Positions 16,713-24,949 of a stretch of 49,888 nucleotides of DNA are shown piece by piece. The stretch is from assembly GCA_910576915.1 (NCBI GenBank), contig CAJTJT010000010.1:1-49888 (forward strand). Direction: 5' to 3'. The translations under genes were made by a program, and so were the position numbers. Within the stretch, counting starts at the first letter, position 1. The number at the start of each line of letters is the position of its first letter. Under the pieces are notes generated by a model, which was given only the letters and a program-made list of their open reading frames with translations, did not search any database and was not told the DNA's origin. This stretch comes from an uncultured Elusimicrobiales bacterium. GTDB taxonomy: Bacteria > Elusimicrobiota > Elusimicrobia > Elusimicrobiales > Elusimicrobiaceae.

Positions 16713-17051
16713 ATGAAACGCATTCTTTTTTTGATTGTACTTTGTGTATTGGCGGCGGGATGTTCCCCGGAGAGCAAATACCTGGGCGTATGGGTGGAAC
16801 CCGTGCCGGGTATGGAGGGGACTTTCCAGGGCGTTAAACTGGAGAAGGGCGGCGCAGCGTCGTCCGTCAATATGCAGACGCTGGTTTACCAAAGCTGGGC
16901 GCTGCACGGCGATTCGGTGGTGCTGACCGGGCAAAGCGTGGGCAACGGGCAGACGATTGATTTTGCCGAGAATTTTACGCTTCGCAAAGAAGGCGGCGAA
17001 TGGACGCTGCAGGCGCAGGACGGAAGCGTCGTTTACCGCCGGAACAAATAG
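16713..17051 (+). CDS. lipocalin-like lipoprotein
   Basis: Small lipoprotein of 112 residues with a clear lipobox (LAAGC, Cys17). The mature part, KYLGVWVEPVPGMEGTFQG followed by NMQTLVYQSWALHGD and GNGQTIDF, resembles small bacterial lipocalin-like domains with a conserved Trp near the start. It would be anchored in the inner or outer membrane facing the periplasm. No strong ribosome site is seen, so translation probably depends on the SIMPL gene just upstream. The ligand and function are unknown. Confidence 0.7.
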   Translation: MKRILFLIVLCVLAAGCSPESKYLGVWVEPVPGMEGTFQGVKLEKGGAASSVNMQTLVYQSWALHGDSVVLTGQSVGNGQTIDFAENFTLRKEGGEWTLQAQDGSVVYRRNK

Positions 17052-17070
17052 CTGTTTGGGTATGTTTTGC

Positions 17071-17102
17071 GAGCCGTTCCCATATGGGAACGGCTCTTTT
17101 TT
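17071..17102 (+). terminator. terminator after the lipocalin-like gene
   Basis: GAGCCGTTCCCATATGGGAACGGCTCTTTTTT (split: arms GAGCCGTTCCC and GGGAACGGCTC) is a perfect 11-bp stem with a T run. Confidence 0.92.
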
Positions 17103-17115
17103 ATGCAAAAAAATC

Positions 17116-17145
17116 TTGTGCGGCGTGTTAATAAAAGGGTATAAT
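17116..17145 (+). promoter_or_regulatory. promoter for the small ORF and leader
   Basis: TTGTGC (17116-17121), 18-base spacer, TATAAT (17140-17145). The small ORF starts only 9 bases after the -10, so its start would be at or next to the RNA 5' end. Confidence 0.45.
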
Positions 17146-17153
17146 AAAAAAAT

Positions 17154-17324
17154 ATGATAAGCAAAAACATTCTTTTTAATTCTATTATGTCCCGCTCCGC
17201 TTTGACGGAAGGGGCCGTTTTTGCTTTTGCCATGGCCTATTGCGTTTCTTTTATGTCTGCAGTGCTATTTTCTAATAAACAACAGGGTCCGGGCATCATT
17301 CGTAATATCAGGCAGTTTGCTTGA
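17154..17324 (+). CDS. 56-residue small ORF before an attenuator-like hairpin
   Basis: The frame encodes 56 residues: polar start MISKNILFNS, a hydrophobic middle (AVFAFAMAYCVSFMSAVLF) that could span the membrane, and a basic end. It has no clear ribosome site and may be leaderless. Its stop lies 23 bases before a Rho-independent hairpin, and the next gene starts 80 bases after its stop. This could be a leader peptide controlling the secreted protein gene downstream, an independent small membrane protein, or chance. No run of a single amino acid points to a classic amino acid attenuator. Confidence 0.35.
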   Translation: MISKNILFNSIMSRSALTEGAVFAFAMAYCVSFMSAVLFSNKQQGPGIIRNIRQFA

Positions 17325-17346
17325 TAACGACAAAAATTTTTAACAC

Positions 17347-17380
17347 GCCCCGGACTTTACCAAAAGCCCGGGGCTTTTTT
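17347..17380 (+). terminator. terminator or attenuator hairpin before the secreted protein gene
   Basis: GCCCCGG (17347-17353) pairs perfectly with CCGGGGC (17368-17374), followed by six T. It lies between a promoter and the ATG at 17405, so it may act as an attenuator. GGTCCGGGC (17286-17294) inside the small ORF can pair with the left arm (8 pairs with one bulge) and would then prevent the hairpin. Confidence 0.6.
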
Positions 17381-17404
17381 AATGCTAAAAAAGAGGAAAT
17401 AAAC

Positions 17405-18283
17405 ATGAAACGTATAAATATCATTCCGGCCGCCGTACTGTGCGGTGTGGGCCTGGCGGTTTTGGCCGTGCCTGTGCAGGCTCAGGCCGTAAAGGCTCCA
17501 GTGGTGGCTGCGCGTGGCGCGAGAAATGCCGCTCAGACCGTATTAGGAAGCGGAATTTCCGGCTTACCGTATTACTGTTCTTTGAGAAATTTACCAGCAT
17601 CCGCCAGATGGAAAGCAATCCCGGTACTTCCAGACCCGGTTTCTGCGGGACAGGCGAATGCCATCAAGCGGGTTGTGCTTAAAGCCAAGCAAGAACGCGC
17701 CGCGCGTTCCCGTTTGTTTTTATTCGCCGGCATCAGCCTGTACCGGGATGAAATTTTAAAAGGCTATCATTTGCCCCAAAAGTATTTGGAGGGGTTTTTC
17801 GTTCGCCGGGTTCAGCCGTACCAACATAAACCCACTTATACGCCGGATAACGGATCTTCGGACGTGTTATACCGCGGTATGCTGGTTACGCCGGAAAGAC
17901 TTGTGAAACTTTTGCGGGAAGGTTTTTCTCCCGCGCTTACCAAGTGGAATACGGGGGCGAAAGGGCAGGCCGTCAGCTTATCGTCTTCGTCGGCGGAAGC
18001 ATCGCACTATATTTTCCAGCACGGATACGAAAAAGACCGAATCGGCGTGGTGTTTGTCATCCGCCGCACTCCCAATATGGAATTGGGGGACAGCCCAATT
18101 TTCAATTCCACCAAAACCATTTACTATGCGTATGAAGATATTGCGCCGGAGAATATTGTAGAGGTTCTCGTCTGGGGCGAATACGGCCTGGAAAGGCTTG
18201 AAGATATTATCCACAAGGCCGCGCACGGCGAAATCCGCCCGCATACGGTGTGGACGGGCCAGTTTGACGGTTTGTTTCGGTAA
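17405..18283 (+). CDS. secreted protein, possible ADP-ribosyltransferase-like fold
   Basis: Exported protein of 292 residues with a signal peptide ending near VQAQA. I do not recognise the family with certainty. The C-terminal half has VLYRGMLVTPERLVKLL (Arg157), a VSLSSSSAEASHYIF segment (191-204), a GVVFVIRR strand, and YYAYEDIAPENIVEVLVWGE (240-259). The order Arg in YRG, then a Ser-rich strand leading into a helix, then an acidic strand recalls the R-S-E type of ADP-ribosyltransferases, but the usual E-x-E is not clear. Effector, toxin or housekeeping roles are all open. The ATG has a GAGGAAA site; an upstream in-frame TTG at 17321 lacks support because it precedes the attenuator hairpin. 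Confidence 0.6.
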   Translation: MKRINIIPAAVLCGVGLAVLAVPVQAQAVKAPVVAARGARNAAQTVLGSGISGLPYYCSLRNLPASARWKAIPVLPDPVSAGQANAIKRVVLKAKQERAARSRLFLFAGISLYRDEILKGYHLPQKYLEGFFVRRVQPYQHKPTYTPDNGSSDVLYRGMLVTPERLVKLLREGFSPALTKWNTGAKGQAVSLSSSSAEASHYIFQHGYEKDRIGVVFVIRRTPNMELGDSPIFNSTKTIYYAYEDIAPENIVEVLVWGEYGLERLEDIIHKAAHGEIRPHTVWTGQFDGLFR

Positions 18284-18288
18284 ATAGA

Positions 18289-18322
18289 AAACGCCCCCGG
18301 CCAAAACCGGGGGCGTTCTTTT
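18289..18322. terminator. bidirectional terminator
   Basis: AACGCCCCCGG-CCAAAA-CCGGGGGCGTT: an 11-bp perfect stem between convergent genes, with T-rich flank on the plus side and a TTTTC run on the minus side. Confidence 0.85.
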
Positions 18323-18335
18323 AAGATGTCAGCCG

Positions 18336-19211
18336 TTATTTGGCTTCGTGGAATAAGTGGCTAAACGACAGCGATACACCCACATACACGTTTTCGCCGC
18401 GTTTGGAAACATACTTGCCTTTGGCCGTATAGTACGAAACAAACGGCGCCAGGTAGAGGTTTTTGTAGAGTTGTACGTCCAGGCGGGCGTCGGCTTCAAA
18501 TTCGTAGCTTAAATCGGTTGCGCGTTTTTCGGACGTGCTGACGTATTTGCGGTACAGGGCGGAGTACTTGGCCGTTACGCCTTCGCGGATGGGCTGTTCC
18601 ACTTTTACTCCCGCTTCCCACGCCAGTTTGCTGGCGGCGGGGTGGTACGTGTAATCCCGTTCGCCCACCACGGCGGCAAACAGATTTTTGATGTATTTGC
18701 CTTCAAACAGTTTCACACCGCCCGTTCCGCGCAGAATTTTTTTGCGGGGGGAGTGGTCGGGCTTGGTAAACTCGGTTTCGTAGCCCAGGTTGAAGAACGG
18801 GCCCATTTCAAAGCCGCCCATAAAATCTTCCACTTTCCACAGGCGTTGGGTGTAGCCGGTGGTGAGCAGGATGTTATCGGCGTTTTCGTTGGTAACTTTT
18901 TCGCCTTCTACGGGGCGCACTTTGGTGCGGCCGTAATCCATCAGCAGTTCGTTGGTCCACAGGTAATGCTTAGCGTGGTAGTCGGCAATCATGTCAAACA
19001 GGCCGCGCACCGCACTTTGGGAGTCCGAAGTCAGGCGGGCTTCCGAAAAGTCCTGGTAGGCTTCGGCGTGTTTTACTTCGGTGGACGTTACGTCAAACGC
19101 CAGTTTTTTCAGTTCTACCTGCCATCCGCGCGAGTTATCCTGGGCGTGCAGGGTTCCGGCGGCCGCGCAGGCGGCCAGCACGATAAACAGTTTTTTACAC
19201 CAATTCTGCAT
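18336..19211 (-). CDS. outer membrane beta-barrel protein
   Basis: Exported protein of 291 residues with a signal peptide (cleavage near TLHA/QD). The mature chain starts WQVELKKLAFDVTSTEVKHAEAYQDFSEARL, and a series of amphipathic strands with aromatic residues (for example GYTQRLWKVEDFMGGFEMG, YLAPFVSYYTAKGKYVS) follows. It resembles the DUF481/DUF3078 style of small outer membrane barrels. No catalytic residue is recognised. It ends in HLFHEAK rather than a terminal Phe, so barrel assembly by the usual signal is less certain. CAGGAGA precedes the ATG. It is likely cotranscribed with the AlaX-like gene, whose stop is 14 bases upstream. Confidence 0.65.
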   Translation of the reverse strand: MQNWCKKLFIVLAACAAAGTLHAQDNSRGWQVELKKLAFDVTSTEVKHAEAYQDFSEARLTSDSQSAVRGLFDMIADYHAKHYLWTNELLMDYGRTKVRPVEGEKVTNENADNILLTTGYTQRLWKVEDFMGGFEMGPFFNLGYETEFTKPDHSPRKKILRGTGGVKLFEGKYIKNLFAAVVGERDYTYHPAASKLAWEAGVKVEQPIREGVTAKYSALYRKYVSTSEKRATDLSYEFEADARLDVQLYKNLYLAPFVSYYTAKGKYVSKRGENVYVGVSLSFSHLFHEAK

Positions 19212-19225
19212 GTTTTCTCCTGAAG

Positions 19226-19687
19226 TTAATTTTCTAATTTAAAGCGGAGGCGTAATTTTCCGTCCGCATAATCAAAGCTGCTGATTTTAAACCGTCCGAT
19301 TTCGGCCGTGTTTTCCACGTGTTTGCCGATGCAGGGGCAGACGTCGTACGCACCGATGTAAACCAGGCGCACGTCGCCCGTGGCGTCCGGCGGAAGGGAA
19401 GATAAATCCGCCCGTTTTTCCGCTTCCGCGCGCGGCATTACTTCGCCGCGTACGGGCAGGTTTGTGGCGATTACTTCGTTTACCAGCCGTTCCACTTCGT
19501 CCAGCTGCTCCTGGGTGGGGGCGGAAGGAAGGAAATAGTCGCACTTGGATTTATTTTTTTCGATATGGTTGGTTTTGCTCCGTTCGCAGCCGAAAACGCG
19601 AACCATGGTTTGGTTGAGGATATGTTCGGCGGTGTGCATGGGGGCAAAATAATCTTTCTTAGGTGAAAGAGGGGTTTTATCGGTCAT
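19226..19687 (-). CDS. AlaX-type tRNA editing domain protein
   Basis: Protein of 153 residues related to the editing domain of alanyl-tRNA synthetase. Metal ligands are visible in HTAEHIL (His18, His22) and CPCIGKHVENTAEIG (Cys117/Cys119, His123). Stand-alone family members hydrolyse Ser or Gly wrongly attached to tRNA(Ala); this short version lacks the N-terminal glycine-rich domain of larger AlaX types. I chose the ATG at 19687; a TTG at 19735 with an upstream GGGAG could extend it by 16 residues. It sits divergent from pyruvate kinase and upstream of the small barrel gene. Confidence 0.8.
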   Translation of the reverse strand: MTDKTPLSPKKDYFAPMHTAEHILNQTMVRVFGCERSKTNHIEKNKSKCDYFLPSAPTQEQLDEVERLVNEVIATNLPVRGEVMPRAEAEKRADLSSLPPDATGDVRLVYIGAYDVCPCIGKHVENTAEIGRFKISSFDYADGKLRLRFKLEN

Positions 19688-19728
19688 TCTAATATTGTAA
19701 GGATTTTGGTTTTTCTTGTAAAGATTTG

Positions 19729-19758
19729 CTGACAAATATCTCCCAAAAATAATAAAAT
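19729..19758 (+). promoter_or_regulatory. promoter candidate for pyruvate kinase
   Basis: CTGACA (19729-19734), 18-base spacer, TAAAAT (19753-19758). The resulting leader of about 70 bases contains a small CGGC-GAAGA-GCCG hairpin. Confidence 0.4.
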
Positions 19759-19831
19759 AATGATAGAAGGGGGAAATCGGCGAAGAGCCGGCCCCTTACT
19801 CCAAGAAGTAAACTGAGGAAAGAAATAGATT

Positions 19832-21253
19832 ATGCCGAAAAATACTGACTTTTGTAAAATCGTCGCGACCATCGGTCCCGACACCAGCAACGAAGAAGCC
19901 GTAGAAAAATTAGTTTTAGCCGGGGTATCCGTGTTCCGCTGCAACTGCAGCCACGGTTCTTTGCCTGAATACCAGGAAAGAGTTACCAACATCCGCAAAA
20001 TGGAAAAAAAATATAACTGCACGTTGGGCATTTTGTTCGACTTGCAGGGCCCGAAACTCCGCATCGGCACCTTTAAAGATTACCGCATTAAACTCTCCGA
20101 AGGCGACAAATTCCGCCTGGACATGAACCCGGAACCGGGCGACCAGACCCGCGTCTGTCTGCCGCACAAAGAAATTTTCGCCGCGATGAAACCCGGCCTG
20201 GAACTTTTGCTTAACGACGGCGTCGTCCGCTTGCGTGTGGATTCCCACACAGCCGACTCTGCCGACTGCACCGTAATCGCCGGCGGCGAACTTTCCAACA
20301 AAAAAGGCGTAAATGTGCCCGGCGTAAAATTGCCGCTCTCCGCGTTAACTGCCAAAGACAAAGAAGATTTGAAAATCGCCGAAATGCTGGGCGCCGACTT
20401 TATCGGCCTCTCCTTCGTGCAGGAACCGCAGGATATTATCGAACTGCGCAGCCTCATGAAATCCAAAGCCCACATCATCGCCAAAATCGAAAAACCCTCC
20501 GCCATTGAACACTTGCGCGAAATTATCGATTTGACCGACGTCATCATGGTCGCCCGCGGTGACCTGGGCGTGGAAACCAGCCCCGAACTCGTGCCGGTAC
20601 TGCAGAAAAAAATCGTTTCCGGCTGCCGCAAAGCGGGCAAACCGGTCATCGTCGCCACGCAGATGCTTGAATCCATGATTCACAACATTATGCCCACCCG
20701 CGCCGAAGCGTCCGACGTCGCCACCGCCGTTTACGACGGTGTAGACGCGGTCATGCTGTCCGCCGAAACCGCCCAGGGCGATCATCCGTATGAAGCCGTC
20801 GCCACCATGCGCCGCATCATCGAAACCGTGGAAAAAGACCACCGCTACCGCAAAGGTCTTTCCTTGTTGGAACGCAAAAACGATTCCACCAAAGAAGGCG
20901 CCATCACCACCGCGGCCGGCGTAGTGGCCACCAACATGGATACGGCCAACGTAATCGTTACGTTTACCGATTCCGGCTCCACCACGCTCCGTGCTTCCCA
21001 GCAGCGCGCCGGCGGCCTGCCGATTTTGGGCCTGACCCCCAACATCACCACCGCCCGCCAGCTGACCGTTGTGTGGGGCGTAACGCCGATCGTCATTGAA
21101 AACTTGAAAAACTTTGACGATATGACCGCCGAAACCAAAAAAGCCGTCATCGCCCAGAAACTTGCCAAAGAAGGCGATAACGTTGTGGTTACGGCCGGTA
21201 TTCCTTACGGCAAAGCCGGTACCACCAACATGCTTTACGTGCTTTCCATCTAA
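19832..21253 (+). CDS. pyk: pyruvate kinase
   Basis: Glycolytic enzyme of 473 residues converting phosphoenolpyruvate and ADP to pyruvate and ATP. Clear signatures: KIVATIGPDTS at the start, FRCNCSHG (the usual RxNxSHG with Cys where Phe is common), FDLQGPKLRIG, the catalytic lysine region IIAKIEKPSAI, MVARGDLGVE, and ATQMLESMI...PTRAEASDVA. The C-terminal allosteric domain is complete. A TGAGGAAAG site precedes the ATG. It is a single-gene unit with its own terminator. Confidence 0.97.
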   Translation: MPKNTDFCKIVATIGPDTSNEEAVEKLVLAGVSVFRCNCSHGSLPEYQERVTNIRKMEKKYNCTLGILFDLQGPKLRIGTFKDYRIKLSEGDKFRLDMNPEPGDQTRVCLPHKEIFAAMKPGLELLLNDGVVRLRVDSHTADSADCTVIAGGELSNKKGVNVPGVKLPLSALTAKDKEDLKIAEMLGADFIGLSFVQEPQDIIELRSLMKSKAHIIAKIEKPSAIEHLREIIDLTDVIMVARGDLGVETSPELVPVLQKKIVSGCRKAGKPVIVATQMLESMIHNIMPTRAEASDVATAVYDGVDAVMLSAETAQGDHPYEAVATMRRIIETVEKDHRYRKGLSLLERKNDSTKEGAITTAAGVVATNMDTANVIVTFTDSGSTTLRASQQRAGGLPILGLTPNITTARQLTVVWGVTPIVIENLKNFDDMTAETKKAVIAQKLAKEGDNVVVTAGIPYGKAGTTNMLYVLSI

Positions 21254-21271
21254 TTGGATAACGTGCATTTG

Positions 21272-21306
21272 AAACCCTCCCCCGTTTTTGCGGGGGAGGG
21301 TTTTTT
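21272..21306 (+). terminator. terminator after pyruvate kinase
   Basis: Arms AAACCCTCCCCCG and CGGGGGAGGGTTT around TTTTTG, followed by T residues. Confidence 0.93.
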
Positions 21307-21382
21307 GTCACCCGGGTAACTCCGGCTCCGGGAAGGTGCATTTTTTTGCTACACTGTAGAAAATAAACTCAGGGAGATTTAT

Positions 21383-22972
21383 ATGCGTCCTTACCTGTTA
21401 AAACTTGTATGTTTGGCAGTGGTATGCTGTTTTGCGCTGCCCGGCTGGGCGGAAAAATTGGTTATCTACCACACCAGCGACATTCACGGCTTTTATTTTC
21501 CCCGGCCGGATAAAAGTAACCGTCTTTTCGGCGGGTTTGCCGTGTTGGAAAACGTCCTGCGCAGTGAGAAAGAGCCGTTTGTCCTGTTGGATTCGGGCGA
21601 TTTTTCCAGCGGCAACAAAGAAGCTAATGATTCAAACGGCCTTTATTCCGTGGAACTGATGAACGCGGCGGGAAAATCCGGCCGTAACGTATTGGGCCGC
21701 GGATACGCCGCGCTGACTATCGGCAATCACGACAGCGACTTCGGCGCTGAAATTTTAGGCAGTACGCTTTCTTCTTTTAACGGGGATGTTTTGGCTGCCA
21801 ATATGCACGGCCTGCCAATGAAAAATAAAACGGTTTTGCCGTTCCGTGTCTACACCTGGAACGGTCGGCGGATTGCCGTTATTGGCTATGCGCTGGCCGG
21901 CCCCGGCATGGCGGGTGAAATGGAAATTAGGGCACTGGATAAGGCCGCCTGGGAGCAGTTGCTCTCTGAGGTGTATGCGCAAAAGCCGGATGCCGTGGTG
22001 CTCCTGGCGCACGATTCTATAGCCGACGCCCGGAAAGCCTCCCAAATTTTAAGCACCTTGGTCCCTGCGCTGACGCCAAACCGCAAAATTGACGTGTTTT
22101 TAGGCGGCCATGCCCACGTCCGCAATATGGAGCGGCGGCTGGGGGAAAACGGACCGCTGTTTGTGGAAAGCGGCGCGATGCTGGAAGGAACTACGCGCGT
22201 AGAGCTTGATTTTAATGACCAAACGGGCGCGTTGGAAAATGTTTCCGCGCGTTATATCCGTTTGGACCTGGAAACCTGGGGCGAAGAACCGGCTACCGCC
22301 GCGCGGCTGGCGGATATCGAAAATACCTCTCTGCGGCAGGCGTATGCGTTTGTGCCGCAGGCGTTACCCAAATATCCCCGGGGCGCGGATGCCGAGGCGG
22401 ATTTGCCCAAAATGCTTGCGGATGAAATGTTTGATTGGCTTTCTGCGCGGGAAAAAGTGGATTTTACCATTTTCCAAATTCCGGCCATCCGCAAGGATGT
22501 GGCTCCCGGCGTGCTGACAGGCCGCGATTTGGTGGAGCTCCTCCCGTACACCGAATATGTGGCGACGTTTGCTATTCCCGGCAAAAAATTAAAACAGGCC
22601 GTGCGCGAAACCATCCGCCGGGAAAAAGAACGCGGGGATTATTCCATTTTTGCTTATTCCAAAAACGTATATGTGGAATACAAATACCGCCCCGGTAAAA
22701 AGAATCCCGTCAAAATTACTAAATTTTTAGTGAACGGGAAGAAGTTATCCAACCGTAAAATTTACCGCGCGGGCGCGATATCCCACATTCCGGACGGCTA
22801 TTTTGAGGGGGCTCCTTTTAAAGGGTATGCGCGTCCCAATAAAAAAGTCTATCGGGACCAGTGCAGCAGCGGGCTGTTGTTTTCCGTCGTAAACGCGTTG
22901 CCGGGGGATACTCCGGCTGAAAAACGTTTGTTGGCGCCGGCGGATGTACGCATGCCGCGCCAAAGCCGCTGA
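21383..22972 (+). CDS. periplasmic 5'-nucleotidase/UshA-type metallophosphatase
   Basis: Exported enzyme of 529 residues with a signal peptide (cleavage near GWA/EK). The calcineurin-like metal site is complete: SDIHG (Asp33, His35), DSGDFSSG (Asp73 region), GNHD (114-117) and GGHAH near residue 240. The C-terminal half is a 5'-nucleotidase specificity domain (LLPYTEYVATFAIPGKKLKQAVRE, then a YRAGAISHIPDG-like segment). The expected activity is removal of phosphate from nucleotides or related esters in the periplasm for scavenging. A GGGAG site precedes the ATG, and GCTACACT about 30 bases upstream is an extended -10 candidate. It is monocistronic. Confidence 0.88.
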   Translation: MRPYLLKLVCLAVVCCFALPGWAEKLVIYHTSDIHGFYFPRPDKSNRLFGGFAVLENVLRSEKEPFVLLDSGDFSSGNKEANDSNGLYSVELMNAAGKSGRNVLGRGYAALTIGNHDSDFGAEILGSTLSSFNGDVLAANMHGLPMKNKTVLPFRVYTWNGRRIAVIGYALAGPGMAGEMEIRALDKAAWEQLLSEVYAQKPDAVVLLAHDSIADARKASQILSTLVPALTPNRKIDVFLGGHAHVRNMERRLGENGPLFVESGAMLEGTTRVELDFNDQTGALENVSARYIRLDLETWGEEPATAARLADIENTSLRQAYAFVPQALPKYPRGADAEADLPKMLADEMFDWLSAREKVDFTIFQIPAIRKDVAPGVLTGRDLVELLPYTEYVATFAIPGKKLKQAVRETIRREKERGDYSIFAYSKNVYVEYKYRPGKKNPVKITKFLVNGKKLSNRKIYRAGAISHIPDGYFEGAPFKGYARPNKKVYRDQCSSGLLFSVVNALPGDTPAEKRLLAPADVRMPRQSR

Positions 22973-22997
22973 TTTTTACGTTTTTTGCTTTATTTGT

Positions 22998-23031
22998 CCG
23001 CCCCGGTTTTTTGTTGCCGGGGCGAATTTTT
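22998..23031 (+). terminator. terminator after the 5'-nucleotidase-like gene
   Basis: GCCCCGG-TTTTTTGTTG-CCGGGGC stem followed by GAATTTTT. Confidence 0.75.
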
Positions 23032-23362
23032 ATGGGCGTTGTGGCAGAATTTTGGCTTTTCCCAGGCCTGTTGATAGACCGGGAGCGGCAACAATAAAAT
23101 GCGCTGGGGCCCCTGGGGGAATTTAGGCCCCTTTACTGTTCACTCTCGCCGTGTTTGGGGATATTTTCAGCGGTTTGGCGGCACGTAACGTCGGGAGATT
23201 GGGTGGTGACGTAACCGATTCTTCCGCGCCGCTTTTCGTGGGAAAGAGTTTGTAGGGGACGCTCCGACATGACGACAGAGGGTTATAAGGGGGCCGCATA
23301 TACCCTATAAAATCCTACGGTATGACGCGGGGCGGAAGAAGGAGAATTTCCCGTCAGACATA
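23032..23362. other. non-coding stretch with repeat fragments
   Basis: No convincing open frame on either strand. It holds GGTTTGGCGGC at 23172-23182, shared with the arms of the 8363-8500 element, and GACGCTCCGACATGACGACAG and TACGGTATGACG segments that resemble decayed ATGAC-type palindromes. I read it as degraded repeats between convergent genes. Confidence 0.35.
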
Positions 23363-23398
23363 AAAAAACCTCCGCCCGTTGGAGCGGAGGTTTCGCTT
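23363..23398 (-). terminator. terminator of the MFS carrier gene
   Basis: On the minus strand AAACCTCCGCTCC-AACG-GGCGGAGGTTT followed by a T run, 14 bases after the stop. Confidence 0.88.
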
Positions 23399-23411
23399 TA
23401 TACAAAGATGG

Positions 23412-24761
23412 TTATTTCTTCGGTTCGGCGGTTTCTTTCTTCCAGCACAAGGCTACGAAGATAATGGCGGCTACGGCGCACGCGATGCACGCGGCGTACA
23501 TACCGCCCCAGCCGTATTGTTCAACCAAGAACGCGGCGCCTAAGTTCGCGCCCACGGCGGTACCTAAAATGTAGGACCAGAAGCCGCTGAAACCGGCCGC
23601 GGCGGCGGCGGATTCCTGCGCGGTAACTCTGGAGAGCATTACACCGCCGATTAACACCTGCGGGCCGTCCACAAAGAAGCCGATGGCGGCCACGAAGATG
23701 CAGGTCAACACCATGTGGTTGGCGCCGGCGAACAGGTAGTAGCCGTACGTGCACAGGGCCAATACAAGCAGGTAGAAAATGGTGATGGGCGCGCAGCGGC
23801 CTTTAAAGAACTTGGTGGCCAGGTAACCCGCAATAATACCGCCGGGCATACCGAACAGCGGCATCAAGTTCCACAGCCATACCACGTCCACTTTGTTAAT
23901 GCCGCGGGCGTCATAGAGGAACTTGGTCGCCCAGTCGAGCGTACCGAAGCGCACAAAGTACACAAAGCACAACGCTAAAGACAAGTACCATACATACGGG
24001 TTGGTGAATACGTATTTTTTCAAAATGGTCCATTGGCTTACGTCGGTTTTTTTGTCAATGGTTACGGGGATAACGTCGTTTTTAAATTCTTCGATAGGCG
24101 GCAAACCGACGGAATCCGGTTTGTCACGCAAAGACCAGAAAATGTACACCGCGATTACAACCCCAAAGAAACCGGGTACGTAGAAGACGGATCTCCAGTC
24201 GCTGCAGTATTTAAGCAGGAGGGCCACCAACGCGCCGGCGGCAAAAGTGCCCGCAGTGTGAGAAGAGGACCACCAGCTCCAGATTTTTGCTCTTTCGCGG
24301 GGCGAAAACCAGTACACGAGCGATTTTGCTACAGGCGGGTAACCCGTGGCTTGGCAGAAACCGTTGATGCCCCAGAAGAAAGCCAGGGCCCACAGGGAGG
24401 TTAAAAAGCCATAAAACAGGTTGATAACGCCGGAAAGTAAAAGTCCGATAGCCATAAAGCTGCGTACGTTGGCTTTGTCGGCCAAGATACCGCAGAACAA
24501 TTTGCCTACGCCGTAGGTAACGGAAAAAGTGGCGGCGATGATACCCAAATCAATCATGCCGATGCCCAATTCTTCGCTGAAAACGTGCAAGGCGGGGGAT
24601 ATGTTTTTGCGGGTCAAATAAAAACCGCAATATCCGATATAAAGCGCCAAAAAGGTACGAATACGCCAGTACTTATACATCTTGTTTACTTGGTCCGGGT
24701 CTTCAATCCGCGGAGCGGGGGGAAGAGGCCTAAACCAGCTTAGTAGCTTTTCCATTGACAA
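23412..24761 (-). CDS. organophosphate:phosphate antiporter family MFS carrier
   Basis: Inner membrane transporter of 449 residues with about 12 membrane segments. It matches the GlpT/UhpT/UhpC group: GYCGFYLTRKNISPAL (Arg51-Lys52-Asn53 at the end of the first helix corresponds to the substrate phosphate-binding Arg), GINGFCQATGYPPVAKSL, and the conserved WSSSHTAGTFAAG. Relatives exchange sugar phosphates or glycerol-3-phosphate for phosphate. Which ester is moved, or whether it acts as a UhpC-like sensor, is not clear, and no sensor kinase is nearby. AAAGGAGA precedes the start, and a minus-strand TATAAT lies at 24794-24799. Confidence 0.88.
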   Translation of the reverse strand: MSMEKLLSWFRPLPPAPRIEDPDQVNKMYKYWRIRTFLALYIGYCGFYLTRKNISPALHVFSEELGIGMIDLGIIAATFSVTYGVGKLFCGILADKANVRSFMAIGLLLSGVINLFYGFLTSLWALAFFWGINGFCQATGYPPVAKSLVYWFSPRERAKIWSWWSSSHTAGTFAAGALVALLLKYCSDWRSVFYVPGFFGVVIAVYIFWSLRDKPDSVGLPPIEEFKNDVIPVTIDKKTDVSQWTILKKYVFTNPYVWYLSLALCFVYFVRFGTLDWATKFLYDARGINKVDVVWLWNLMPLFGMPGGIIAGYLATKFFKGRCAPITIFYLLVLALCTYGYYLFAGANHMVLTCIFVAAIGFFVDGPQVLIGGVMLSRVTAQESAAAAAGFSGFWSYILGTAVGANLGAAFLVEQYGWGGMYAACIACAVAAIIFVALCWKKETAEPKK

Positions 24762-24793
24762 GTCTCCTTTAAATTTAGTGTACGTCTTCTTTC

Positions 24794-24799
24794 ATTATA
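24794..24799 (-). promoter_or_regulatory. -10 element for the MFS carrier gene
   Basis: TATAAT on the minus strand, 32 bases before the start codon. No good -35 partner is visible. Confidence 0.4.
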
Positions 24800-24895
24800 T
24801 AATATTTCCGTTAAAAAATGACCTTTATTTTCCTGTTTTTTTCGTCTGAAAACCTCCTTTCTTCACCAAAACTCCGGGTTTTAAAAATTACCCAA

Positions 24896-24937
24896 AAAAT
24901 AAACCCCGCCAAAGTGCGTGCGCAGGGTTTATTTTTT
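24896..24937 (-). terminator. terminator of the 1285-residue protein gene
   Basis: On the minus strand AAATAAACCC and GGGTTTATTT close a loop that ends in a T run, 12 bases after the stop. Confidence 0.75.
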
Positions 24938-24949
24938 TACAAATTCCGT

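Noticed and set aside
17321..17404. TTG start at 17321 for the secreted protein
   Set aside because: It would place the terminator hairpin inside the coding sequence and spoil the signal peptide; the ATG at 17405 has a good ribosome site.
20345..21268. 307-codon open frame opposite pyruvate kinase
   Set aside because: Low-complexity Gly/His/Phe-rich translation; it is the antisense shadow of a high-confidence gene in a GC-rich third-position context.
22973..23411. RNA gene or small protein in the longest intergenic stretch
   Set aside because: No tRNA-like cloverleaf or convincing ORF; apart from two terminators it shows only decayed repeat-like pieces.
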